64,000 nucleotides of DNA, taken from Alkalidesulfovibrio alkalitolerans DSM 16529. GTDB lineage: Bacteria > Desulfobacterota > Desulfovibrionia > Desulfovibrionales > Desulfovibrionaceae. The stretch is from contig NZ_ATHI01000007.1 in assembly GCF_000422245.1 (NCBI RefSeq), forward strand, positions 18,973 to 82,972, read 5' to 3'. Under the pieces are notes generated by a model. It was not told the origin of the DNA, did not search any database, and worked only from the letters and a program-made list of their open reading frames with translations. Below are positions 8,615 to 16,242 of the stretch, piece by piece. Numbering within the stretch: the stretch's first letter is position 1; each line of letters opens with the position of its first letter. The translations under genes and the position numbers were made by a program.

Positions 8615-8911
8615 ATGAATCCCAAGAATCTCAAGAAGTACCTTGCCTGCCTGACCCTGGCCGGCCTGGTTGCCACCAGCACCGGTGTGGCGCTCGGGAC
8701 CAGCGGTTGAGGCGGCAGCCGTCCGGACGCCGGGAGCGCCCAACCCGCCATATCGCCCGAGGAACAGACACTCATGGAGCAGTTGAAGGCCAAGGAAAAG
8801 GCTGGCAACATCACGGAGGAAGAAAAGCAGCAGCTCGAGGAGTTGAAGAAGCGCATAAAGTCGAAAGACAAGCCGGCCCCCAGCGGCTGAGGCGGCGCAC
8901 CCAAGAACTAG
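8615..8911 (+). CDS. Selenocysteine-containing precursor peptide (two in-frame TGA), radical SAM target
   Basis: 98 codons from ATG at 8615 to TAG at 8909-8911 if the TGA codons at 8708-8710 (codon 32) and 8888-8890 (codon 92) are read as selenocysteine. AGGAGG lies seven bases before the ATG. The N-terminus (MNPKNLKKYLACLTLAGLVA) is basic then hydrophobic, like a signal or leader region. Residues about 50-87 are a charged, helix-like Lys/Glu/Gln stretch. Both TGA codons sit in the same setting, S-G-U-G-G, inside a 17-base near-repeat (8700-8716 and 8880-8896) exactly 60 codons apart. A radical SAM/SPASM gene follows. The arrangement matches what I recall of the TIGRFAMs selenobiotic radical SAM target peptide family; that memory could not be checked. 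A conventional gene caller would miss or split it. Read as two nonsense mutations it would be a pseudogene, which the duplicated context makes unlikely. Confidence 0.85.
8714..8740 (+). promoter_or_regulatory. Possible SECIS-like hairpin for the first TGA
   Basis: Downstream of TGA 8708-8710 a bulged hairpin can be drawn. GGC 8714-8716 pairs with GCC 8738-8740, and GC 8718-8719 with GC 8736-8737. An inner stem of TCCGG 8722-8726 pairs with CCGGG 8730-8734 (one wobble) around loop ACG. The loop begins 17 bases after the TGA, at the short end of the range accepted for bacterial SECIS elements. The fold was drawn by eye and is weaker than the one for the second TGA. Confidence 0.4.
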
Positions 8912-8926
8912 CGCGGTCCGCGCTAG
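8908..8926 (+). promoter_or_regulatory. SECIS-like hairpin after the second TGA, spanning the TAG stop
   Basis: A perfect inverted repeat, CTAGCGC (8908-8914) and GCGCTAG (8920-8926), encloses the loop GGTCC. One further G-C pair can close the loop to three bases. The loop starts 24 bases after TGA 8888-8890, within the spacing known for bacterial SECIS elements, and GGUCC differs by one base from the GGUCU apical loop that SelB reads in E. coli fdhF. The peptide's TAG stop (8909-8911) is inside the 5' arm. Confidence 0.6.
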
Positions 8927-8933
8927 GTCAATC

Positions 8934-8972
8934 AGGCCAGCCGTCCGGGTAGGGATACGGGACGGCTGGCCT
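8934..8972 (+). terminator. Strong hairpin between the selenopeptide and maturase genes (attenuator-like)
   Basis: Perfect 13-base-pair stem, AGGCCAGCCGTCC (8934-8946) with GGACGGCTGGCCT (8960-8972), and a 13-base loop. No T tract follows, so complete rho-independent termination is unlikely. Such a structure between a precursor gene and its enzyme gene usually lowers downstream expression or stabilises the upstream message. The sequence CGGCTGGCC of its 3' arm recurs at 9023-9031, directly before the maturase ATG, so the 5' arm could pair with either. Confidence 0.6.
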
Positions 8973-9033
8973 CGGAAGCGCATCCCGCCGCCGTTCCGCC
9001 GGCGGCAGTCATCTTTCAAACCCGGCTGGCCAT

Positions 9034-10473
9034 ATGACCGTCATCCAAGCCCTGAACGCCCTGCGTGATGCCCTGGCCCGGACTGCGGCCCAGGGTGCCG
9101 ATATGCCCGCCGATCCCGAAACGCCGCTCCTCAACCCGAGTCTGAGCCTGCACGAAGCCGCGTTCACGGGGCTGTCGGCACGGCTGGAGCACTCCCGCTC
9201 CCCGGAGCCCGAACCGGGACGCGAACTGCTGCTGGTCTGGTTCGATCCCGGCCAGGGGCGAAGCCTGGCCAAGGCTGCCACGGACGCCGACCTGCTGGCC
9301 CTGAAGATTGTGGCCGAGGGTACGGGCATGCGCCAGGCGGCCCGCGCCGCGGGCGTCAATCCGGCAGTCGTTCGTCTTGCCCTGCGGCAGGCCGCTCAGG
9401 CCGGCCTGATCCGCTTGCCTGCCTCCCGGCTGGTGCGCGAGAACGGTTTCTGCGATCATCCCGTGCCCGAGGACTTGGCCAGGGCTCAGGCCTTCACCTT
9501 GCAGTGGCACATCACCCAGGCCTGCGACCTGCATTGCCGACATTGCTACGACCGCTCCCCGCGCGCGGCCGTGAAACTCAAGCGCGGCCTGCGCGTGCTG
9601 GACCAGATGGCCGACTTCTGCGAGCAGCGCCACGTTCCGGGGCAGGTCAGTTTCAGCGGCGGAAACCCCTTCCTGCATCCCCACTTCGAGGATCTGTACG
9701 CTGCGGCCCTGGAGCGCGGACTGTCTCCGGCCATCCTGGGCAACCCGGTGTCCCGGGAGCGGCTTAGGGCCGTCTGTGACATGGCCCGGCCAGTGTTCTA
9801 TCAGGTAAGCCTGGAAGGGCTCCAGGAGCATAACGACTACATCCGCGGCCCCGGACACTTCCGCCGGACCCTGGAATTCCTGGACCTGTTGAAGGAGGAA
9901 GGGGTCTCTTCCATGGTCATGTTGACCCTGACCCGGGCCAATCAGGAGCAGGTTCTGCCCCTGGCGGAAACCTTGCGCCTCCGGACGGACCTCTTCACCT
10001 TCAACCGCCTGTCGCTCTTCGGCGAGGGCGCGGCCCTGGCCTGCGCCGACACAGCCTCCTACGGCGGCTTTCTGGACGCCTGTGTCGCGGCTGCCCAGGA
10101 CAACCCCGTCCTGGCCTTCAAGGACGGGCTGCTGAATCTGGCCCTGGAGCGCCGCGGGGAGCGGCTCTTTGCCGGTTGTGCGGGACACGGCTGCGGCGCG
10201 GCTTTCAGTTTCCTGGCCGTGTTGCCGGATGGCGAGGTGCATGCCTGCCGGAAACTGCCCTCGGCCCTGGGCAGCCTGGCTGAACACAGTCTGGCGGAGA
10301 TCTACGATTCCCCGGCTGCCAGGGAATTCCGTCGAGGCGCGAGCGCCTGCCGCTCCTGCGTCCACAAACCCCGCTGCGGCGGCTGCCTGGCCGTGACCGC
10401 AGGCCTGGGCCTGAACCCCCTACAGGATCGCGACCCCTACTGCTTTCGCCAGAACCAGGGTCTATCGTCGTAA
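9034..10473 (+). CDS. Radical SAM/SPASM peptide maturase paired with the selenopeptide
   Basis: 479 residues. Residues about 65-128 look like a winged helix-turn-helix (LLALKIVAEGTGMRQAARAA, then VVRLALRQAAQAGLI), possibly a RiPP recognition element. The radical SAM core starts with C164-x3-C168-x2-C171 (CDLHCRHC), ligands of the catalytic 4Fe-4S cluster, followed by GGNP at 209-212, equivalent to the GGEP motif. The C-terminus is a SPASM-like auxiliary-cluster domain: C382, C387, C405, then C439-x2-C442-x5-C448-x2-C451 and C470. Family logic: SAM is cleaved to a 5'-deoxyadenosyl radical that modifies a side chain of the precursor, here plausibly at or near selenocysteine (inference). There is no clear Shine-Dalgarno before the ATG and no better in-frame start nearby, so translation may be weak or controlled by RNA structure. 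Matches my memory of the selenobiotic-family maturase. Confidence 0.92.
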   Translation: MTVIQALNALRDALARTAAQGADMPADPETPLLNPSLSLHEAAFTGLSARLEHSRSPEPEPGRELLLVWFDPGQGRSLAKAATDADLLALKIVAEGTGMRQAARAAGVNPAVVRLALRQAAQAGLIRLPASRLVRENGFCDHPVPEDLARAQAFTLQWHITQACDLHCRHCYDRSPRAAVKLKRGLRVLDQMADFCEQRHVPGQVSFSGGNPFLHPHFEDLYAAALERGLSPAILGNPVSRERLRAVCDMARPVFYQVSLEGLQEHNDYIRGPGHFRRTLEFLDLLKEEGVSSMVMLTLTRANQEQVLPLAETLRLRTDLFTFNRLSLFGEGAALACADTASYGGFLDACVAAAQDNPVLAFKDGLLNLALERRGERLFAGCAGHGCGAAFSFLAVLPDGEVHACRKLPSALGSLAEHSLAEIYDSPAAREFRRGASACRSCVHKPRCGGCLAVTAGLGLNPLQDRDPYCFRQNQGLSS

Positions 10474-10577
10474 TGGCAACAGTCTGCGGATCGTTGCACT
10501 TGACGACCGCCTGGAGAACACGGCGGGCGGCCGTTTCGCCATGGTTCGTTCCTTTCCGGTGATGACGGGAGCATTAA

Positions 10578-10613
10578 AAAAGCCCCGGAAGCGGTATCGC
10601 ATCCGGGGCTTTT
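10578..10613. terminator. Bidirectional terminator between the maturase gene and prmA
   Basis: AAAAGCCCCGGA (10578-10589) pairs with TCCGGGGCTTTT (10602-10613) around a 12-base loop. The A run on the left and T run on the right make it a rho-independent terminator in both directions, which suits the two convergent genes that end on either side. Confidence 0.88.
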
Positions 10614-10646
10614 CGCAAAAAGCAAAATGGATTTGGCGGGTGCGGG

Positions 10647-11507
10647 TCAACTCTTGGCAGCGGTGTCGAAGACCAGGGCCGCCCACTCCCCCGAATGGCG
10701 GAAGACAGGGGCGGGAAGTCCTCGCCGCCCGTAGGCCGCGGCTACTCCGGGGGCCTGCTCGGTCAGCACGCCCGAGAGCACGAGCACTCCGTTCGGCGCA
10801 AGACGCGCCGCGATATCCGGGGCCAGGGCGATGAGCGGTCCGGAGAGGATGTTGGCCACCACCAGCCCGTAGCCGGGCTTTGGCCGCACGCTCTCCACGC
10901 CGCCCACGGCCAGGGCCACGCGGTCCGAAACGTTGTTCGCGGCCAAGTTTTCCGTGGCGCAGGCCACGGCCTGGGGATCGATGTCCACGCCAACGCCGGA
11001 GAGTCCGAGCAGCGCCAAGCCGATGGCCAGGATGCCCGAGCCCGTGCCGATGTCGAGAAACCGTGTGTCCGGGCCGATCCGGCCGCCTTGCGACAACTCG
11101 CCGATGGCTTCCAGGCAAAGCGCCGTGGTGGGGTGGTGGCCGGTGCCGAAGGCCATCTTGGGCTCGATGACGATGCTCTTGCGGCCAGGGCCGCCCGAGG
11201 CCGCGAGCCACGGAGGCAGCACCTCGAACGCCTCCCCGGCCATGACCGGGGTGAAGAATTCTCGCCAGGCAAGAGCCCAGTTCTGCTCGTCGATCTCGCT
11301 CACGCGCACGGCGCTGTCCGGGAACTCCCGGCTTAGCAAGGCCACAAGCTCGTCGGCCAGCGGGTGGTCGTCGATGTGGAAGGTGAACCAGGTGCGGCCG
11401 TCCACGGGCGAAAGGGACTCCTCCCAGCCCTGGGGTGCGCGGTTGGAGAGCAAGGTCACGGCGCGCTCGTAAGCGGATTCGGCCACGGAGAATTCTATGC
11501 GTTGCAC
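10647..11507 (-). CDS. prmA: Ribosomal protein L11 methyltransferase
   Basis: 286 residues, a SAM-dependent enzyme that methylates ribosomal protein L11. An N-terminal substrate-recognition part (about residues 1-115) precedes the methyltransferase core. Motif I is FLDIGTGSGILAIGLALLG, followed by VDIDPQAVACATENLAANNV; the catalytic loop region is VVANILSGPLIALAP, matching the N-[IV]-L motif of PrmA. Preceding MAFGTGHHPTTALCLEAI is the invariant PrmA block that contacts SAM. The gene lies 15 bases downstream of argD and is the last of a three-gene minus-strand run with argD and dut, ending at the shared terminator. Confidence 0.95.
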   Translation of the reverse strand: MQRIEFSVAESAYERAVTLLSNRAPQGWEESLSPVDGRTWFTFHIDDHPLADELVALLSREFPDSAVRVSEIDEQNWALAWREFFTPVMAGEAFEVLPPWLAASGGPGRKSIVIEPKMAFGTGHHPTTALCLEAIGELSQGGRIGPDTRFLDIGTGSGILAIGLALLGLSGVGVDIDPQAVACATENLAANNVSDRVALAVGGVESVRPKPGYGLVVANILSGPLIALAPDIAARLAPNGVLVLSGVLTEQAPGVAAAYGRRGLPAPVFRHSGEWAALVFDTAAKS

Positions 11508-11522
11508 TGTGGCTCCCGGCTG

Positions 11523-12725
11523 CTAGGCCGTTTCTTTCAGGGTTTCGTCCAGGGCCTGGGCGAAGAGGTCGATGTCCGCGCGTTCGATGGTCAACGGCGG
11601 CAGGAGCCTGAGCACCTTGTCCTGGGTCAGGTTGAGGACGAAGCCCTTGTCCAGGAGCTTTTCCCAGACCGCCTTGCCGGGCGCGGACAACTCGATGCCC
11701 AGGATCATGCCCCGGCCGCGCACGTCGGCGATCCTGCCGGGGTTCAGGGCAGCCAGTTCGCGGAAGCGGTCCTTGGCGTAGGTTCCCATCTCGCGGGCGC
11801 GCTCGGCCAGGTTGTCGCGCTGCATGATTTCGATGACCTTGTCGGCCACGCGCGAGAGGAGCGCGCCGCCGCCGAAGGTAGTGGCGTGCGAGCCGGGCGA
11901 GAAGGCGCGGGCTACCTCGTCCGTGGCCAGCATGGCGCCCATGGGCAGGCCGTTGGCCAGGGCCTTGGCCGAGGTGAAGATGTCGGGCGTCAGACCGAAT
12001 TCCTGGAAGGCCCAGAAGCTGCCCGTGCGGCAAAGGCCGGTCTGAATCTCGTCGATCATGAAGAGGATGCCGCGCTCGCGGCACAGCTTTTGGACGCCGC
12101 GCAGGTATTCGGGCGGCAGGGGCCTTACGCCGCCCTCGCCCTGGATGACTTCGAGCAGCACGGCGGCGGTCATTTCGCTCACGACCCCTTCCAGAGCGTG
12201 CATGTCGTTCCAAGGGACGGTGACGAAGCCCTCGGGTAGCGGGTCGAAGCCTTCTTTGACCTTGTCCTGGCCCGTGGCCGTGAGGGTTGCCAGGGTGCGG
12301 CCGTGGAACGACCCGGCGAGGGTCACGACCTCGTAGGCTTTCGAGCCGCGCGTCAGACGGTGGTAGCGGCGGGCCAGCTTGATGGCCGCTTCGTTGGCCT
12401 CCGCGCCGGAGTTGCAGAAGAAGACCTTGTCGCAGTGGCAGGTCTCCAGGATGCGCTGGGCCAGGGCCACCTGCTCGCGTTGATAGAAGAGGTTCGAGAC
12501 GTGGACGAGCTTGTCCGCCTGGTCGCGGATGACCTCGGTGATCTCGGGATGGCAGTGACCGAGGCTGGTCACGGCGATGCCCGAGAGCAGGTCCACGTAT
12601 TCGCGCCCCGCGAAGTCGTAGAGCCGCGCGCCTCTGGCACGGGCGATGCCCAGGGGGTAACGGCCGTAGGTGTGGCAGATGGCCGAAAGCTCGCAGGTCG
12701 TGATTTCTTCGAAGGATGTTTTCAT
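11523..12725 (-). CDS. argD: Acetylornithine aminotransferase (class III, PLP dependent)
   Basis: 400 residues. PLP-dependent transaminase of arginine biosynthesis (N-acetylornithine with 2-oxoglutarate); the same enzyme may also serve lysine synthesis. Family blocks are complete: GIAVTSLGHCHPEI near the N-terminus, FFCNSGAEANEAAIKLAR, GSFHGRTLATLTATGQ, LFMIDEIQTGLCRTG with the PLP-ring aspartate, and TSAKALANGLPMGAM with the Schiff-base lysine. ATG at 12723-12725 (reverse complement) gives MKTSFEEI; a GTG three codons upstream is also possible, and neither has a strong Shine-Dalgarno. dut lies immediately upstream (18 bases) and prmA downstream. Confidence 0.93.
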   Translation of the reverse strand: MKTSFEEITTCELSAICHTYGRYPLGIARARGARLYDFAGREYVDLLSGIAVTSLGHCHPEITEVIRDQADKLVHVSNLFYQREQVALAQRILETCHCDKVFFCNSGAEANEAAIKLARRYHRLTRGSKAYEVVTLAGSFHGRTLATLTATGQDKVKEGFDPLPEGFVTVPWNDMHALEGVVSEMTAAVLLEVIQGEGGVRPLPPEYLRGVQKLCRERGILFMIDEIQTGLCRTGSFWAFQEFGLTPDIFTSAKALANGLPMGAMLATDEVARAFSPGSHATTFGGGALLSRVADKVIEIMQRDNLAERAREMGTYAKDRFRELAALNPGRIADVRGRGMILGIELSAPGKAVWEKLLDKGFVLNLTQDKVLRLLPPLTIERADIDLFAQALDETLKETA

Positions 12726-12743
12726 GGCCGTCACAGGAGCCTG

Positions 12744-13214
12744 TTAGAGGTTGCCGGTGTGCCCGAAGCCGCCCGCGCCCCGCGCGGTGTCGGAAAGCTC
12801 GGCCCGGATCGATATTTCTGGAGCCCGGAAGGGCATGAACACGAGTTGCGCGATGCGTTCGCCGCGCGTGACGGTCCTCGGCTCACACGAGGTGTTGAGC
12901 AGGCAGACCGTGATCTCGCCCCGGTAGTCGGGGTCGATGACGCCCACGCCCTGGGCCACGGTCAGGCCGTCTCGCGCGCCAAGCCCGCTGCGCGAGAAGA
13001 CGAAGCCCGCGATGCCGGGTTCGCCGATCTCGATGGCCAGGCCCGCGCCGACCATGGCCCGCCGTCCGGGGTCGATGGTCAGGGAATCCTGGTCGAGGCA
13101 GGCGCGCAGGTCGATCCCGGCGCTGTGCTCAGTGGCGCGGCGCAAGGGGTGCTCCTCCCAGACAGGATGGAGGATCTTGAACTTCACGGGCAGAAGATCG
13201 TGCGTGGACGGCAT
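12744..13214 (-). CDS. dut: Deoxyuridine 5'-triphosphate nucleotidohydrolase
   Basis: 156 residues, homotrimeric dUTPase that converts dUTP to dUMP and pyrophosphate, keeping uracil out of DNA and feeding dTMP synthesis. The five family motifs are visible in order: EHSAGIDLRA (I), FSRSGLGARDGL (II), GVIDPDYRGEITVCLLN (III, with the catalytic Asp), RGERIAQLVFMP (IV) and the C-terminal GAGGFGHTG (V, the Gly-rich flap that closes over the nucleotide). Length is normal. First gene of the dut-argD-prmA run; the 185-base gap to the divergent glgP should hold both promoters. Confidence 0.96.
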   Translation of the reverse strand: MPSTHDLLPVKFKILHPVWEEHPLRRATEHSAGIDLRACLDQDSLTIDPGRRAMVGAGLAIEIGEPGIAGFVFSRSGLGARDGLTVAQGVGVIDPDYRGEITVCLLNTSCEPRTVTRGERIAQLVFMPFRAPEISIRAELSDTARGAGGFGHTGNL

Positions 13215-13399
13215 GTGGGGCTCCGGATGCGTTCGTTGCGGGCCGCGAAAGTAGTCCGAAGCCTCGCAAAAGGCAACACGCCACGGGTCTTTCCCGAAGC
13301 ATTGCTTTTTGGCCCCGCTTTGGGCACTGATGGGAATGGATCATGCCGTGCGGATCATGCGTCCGTCCGGCGAGAACGCGTCAACGTCAAGGAGAGTGC

Positions 13400-15967
13400 A
13401 TGCGCCCAATCCGCAGCTTCAGCGTCATCCCGAGGCTTCCCCCCAAGCTCGAAGTGCTTTGGGATTTGGCCTACAACTACTGGTTCTGCTGGAACGACGG
13501 CGTAAGCGATCTGTTCGCTCAGATCGATCTGGACATCTGGCGCGAGTGCCACGGCAATCCCGTGGCTTTTCTGAACCAACTGCCGCAAAAAATCCTGGAG
13601 GAACTGGCCCGCGACGAATTCTTCGTCGAGCGCGTGCGCGACGCCAAGAAGAACCTGGACGACTATCTGGCTCGCACCGTTTCGCCCGTGCCTTTTCCCG
13701 GCCACGAGGGCCGTACACCGGCCGTGGCCTATTTCAGCGCTGAGTTCGGCATCGACGCCAGCCTGCCCGTCTATTCGGGTGGTCTGGGCATCCTCGCGGG
13801 CGACCATCTGAAGTCCGCCTCCGACCTGAACGTTCCGTTGGTGGCCATCGGCTTGGCTTATAAAAAGGGCTACTTCAGACAATACCTGACGCCCGACGGC
13901 TGGCAGCAGGAACGCTATCCGGACTCGGACTTCGAACAACTGCCCATGAGTTTGGTCAAGAACGACGATGGCGACCCGCTGACCATCTCCGTGGACATGG
14001 CCGGGCGCGAATGCCGCGCCCAGGTCTGGAAAGTGGCTGTGGGCCGCATTTCGCTTCTGCTGCTCGACGCCAACATCGCCGATAACGATCCCGATCTGCG
14101 CGAAGTCACCGCCCAACTTTACGGCGGAGATTGGGAGATGCGCATCCGCCAGGAAATACTGCTCGGCATCGGCGGCATCAGGGCGCTTTGGGCCATGGGG
14201 CTTGCGCCCACGGTCATCCACATGAACGAGGGGCATTCCGCCTTCGCCGGGCTTGAGCGCATCCGCGTCTTCATGTCCGAAAGCAAGCTCGCCTTCGAGG
14301 CGGCCGTGGAGCTGACCGCGTCCACCTCGGTCTTCACCACCCACACTCCGGTTCCGGCAGGCAACGACCGCTTCGATCCGGGGTTGATGCAGAAATATTT
14401 CGAGGGCTACGCAAAGAGCCTTGGACTGGCCTTCAAGGTCTTTTTGGCCCTTGGCCGCGAAGACCCGCGCAACGACGCCGAAACCTTCTGTATGACCGTG
14501 CTCGCGCTTCGGCTCTCGCGTTTCAACAACGGCGTCTCTGAGTTGCACGGCAAGGTTTCGCGCAACATGTGGAAGCGCGTCTGGCCGCAGTATCCCGTGG
14601 ACGACGTTCCCATCAGCGCCATCACCAACGGCGTGCACCAGCCATCCTTCGTGGCCCCGGACATGGCCGCCCTCTATGATCGCTATCTGGGCATTAACTG
14701 GAAGGAAGACCCCGACTGCGCGCGGGTCTGGCGTCAGGCGCAGAACATCCCCGATTCGGAGTTGTGGCGTACCCACGAGCGGCTGCGTGAGCGGCTGGTC
14801 GATTACGCTCGCCACCGCGTGGCCGACACGCAACGCAAGCGCGGAGCGAGGCGGCGCGAAGTGGAGGAGTCACTCGAAATCCTCGACCCCCGCGCCCTGA
14901 CCATCTGCTTCGCCCGTCGCTTCGCCACTTACAAGCGGGCCAACCTGCTGTTCATGGACGTGGAGCGCCTGAAGCGGCTGGTGGGCAACCCCGACAAGCC
15001 CGTGCAGTTCATCTTCGCGGGCAAGGCGCACCCCCAGGACAACGAAGGCAAGAAGCTCATCCAGCAGATTATCCAATTGTCGCGTACGCCCGAACTCAAG
15101 AACAAGATAGTCTTCCTCGAAGACTACGACATGAGCGTGGCTCGCTTCATGGTCCAGGGCGGCGACGTGTGGCTGAACAATCCGCGCGTGCCTCTCGAAG
15201 CCTGCGGCACCTCGGGCATGAAGGCCATGTCCAACGGCGTGCTCAACGTCAGCACCCTGGACGGCTGGTGGGCCGAGGCGTATCAGCCCGACAATTCCGT
15301 AGGCTACGGCATCGGCCAGGGCGAGATATACGACGATTGGGACTACCAGGATTTCGTGGAGAGTCAGACGCTGTACAACGTCTTGGAGAACGACGTCGTT
15401 CCCGACTTCTACGACCGGGGGCACGGCAACATGCCGCGCGGTTGGGTGCGGCGCATGAAAAACGCCCTGGTCCACCTCGGCGCGGCCTTCAGCGCGCACC
15501 GCATGGTCGAGGACTACGTGCGCAACGCCTACATCCCGGCCTTCAAGAACTACCGAGAACTGGCCGCCAGGGATTTCGCCAAGGCCAAGCAGATGGCGTC
15601 CTGGCGCATGGACGTCATGACCAAGTGGGGTGATATCCACATCCGCAACGTGCGGACCGAATCCCCGACGCAAGTCTTCGTCGGCGAACCGTTCCTCATC
15701 GAGGCCGAGGTCTGGCTGGCGGGACTCCCCGTGGACGACGTGCGCGTGGAGCTTTATGCCGGGCCCATCAATCAGGACGGCGACGTGGATCGGAGGCGGA
15801 CCATCGCCATGTCTCCAGACGGCGAGACCGAGGACGGCTGGAAAATATTCAAGGGCGAGCTTTTGCCCCAGGAGGCGGGCCGTTTCGGCTTCACCATCCG
15901 CATCCTGCCGTTCCATCCGCTGCTGATCGACCCGCGTTCGCTTGGCCTGATACGCTGGGTGGGCTAG
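13400..15967 (+). CDS. glgP: Alpha-glucan (glycogen) phosphorylase, DUF3417-type
   Basis: 855 residues, GT35 enzyme releasing glucose-1-phosphate from alpha-1,4-glucan. The N-terminus (KLEVLWDLAYNYWFCWNDG) is the DUF3417 extension of the shorter bacterial/archaeal phosphorylases. It is followed by VAYFSAEFGIDASLPVYSGGLGILAGDHLK, the substrate-site block, then THTPVPAGNDRF, AITNGVHQPSFV and FARRFATYKRANLLF. The C-terminal third has the PLP pocket region: FLEDYDMSVARFMVQGGDVW and NPRVPLEACGTSGMKAMSNG. GGAGAG sits before the ATG. It ends at a strong terminator and is separate from glgA-glgB downstream. PLP use is inferred from the family. Confidence 0.95.
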   Translation: MRPIRSFSVIPRLPPKLEVLWDLAYNYWFCWNDGVSDLFAQIDLDIWRECHGNPVAFLNQLPQKILEELARDEFFVERVRDAKKNLDDYLARTVSPVPFPGHEGRTPAVAYFSAEFGIDASLPVYSGGLGILAGDHLKSASDLNVPLVAIGLAYKKGYFRQYLTPDGWQQERYPDSDFEQLPMSLVKNDDGDPLTISVDMAGRECRAQVWKVAVGRISLLLLDANIADNDPDLREVTAQLYGGDWEMRIRQEILLGIGGIRALWAMGLAPTVIHMNEGHSAFAGLERIRVFMSESKLAFEAAVELTASTSVFTTHTPVPAGNDRFDPGLMQKYFEGYAKSLGLAFKVFLALGREDPRNDAETFCMTVLALRLSRFNNGVSELHGKVSRNMWKRVWPQYPVDDVPISAITNGVHQPSFVAPDMAALYDRYLGINWKEDPDCARVWRQAQNIPDSELWRTHERLRERLVDYARHRVADTQRKRGARRREVEESLEILDPRALTICFARRFATYKRANLLFMDVERLKRLVGNPDKPVQFIFAGKAHPQDNEGKKLIQQIIQLSRTPELKNKIVFLEDYDMSVARFMVQGGDVWLNNPRVPLEACGTSGMKAMSNGVLNVSTLDGWWAEAYQPDNSVGYGIGQGEIYDDWDYQDFVESQTLYNVLENDVVPDFYDRGHGNMPRGWVRRMKNALVHLGAAFSAHRMVEDYVRNAYIPAFKNYRELAARDFAKAKQMASWRMDVMTKWGDIHIRNVRTESPTQVFVGEPFLIEAEVWLAGLPVDDVRVELYAGPINQDGDVDRRRTIAMSPDGETEDGWKIFKGELLPQEAGRFGFTIRILPFHPLLIDPRSLGLIRWVG

Positions 15968-16005
15968 GCGATCGTGGAATAAGCGTCATTCGTTGCTTTG
16001 GCGCG

Positions 16006-16054
16006 AAGAATCACGTCCCGCGCGCAGGCTAGGCCTCGCGGGGACGTGATTCTT
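16006..16054 (+). terminator. Rho-independent terminator after glgP
   Basis: A 14-base-pair stem, AAGAATCACGTCCC (16006-16019) with GGGACGTGATTCTT (16041-16054), with a 21-base loop and TTT at its 3' end, 40 bases after the glgP stop. Confidence 0.8.
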
Positions 16055-16242
16055 TTATGCCTTTGCGTTCGGCGCCGTTGTGCGGCAGCCAGGGAAAGGG
16101 CTTGTCGGCAGCCCCTGACAGTGCAGTCCTCGACCCGGTTCGCAGCGGGGTTGCGCTCGGACCGTAAGCTGGCGTACAGGACGGGCCAGGGGGAAATCGC
16201 GCCGTTTCGGCGTGTCCGCGAAGCCCGGATCATGGGTGTTCC

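Noticed and set aside
8615..8710. Reading 8615-8710 as a 31-residue protein ending at TGA, or the whole region as a pseudogene
   Set aside because: The frame continues with sensible codons to a TAG, the second TGA repeats the same context, and a radical SAM gene follows.
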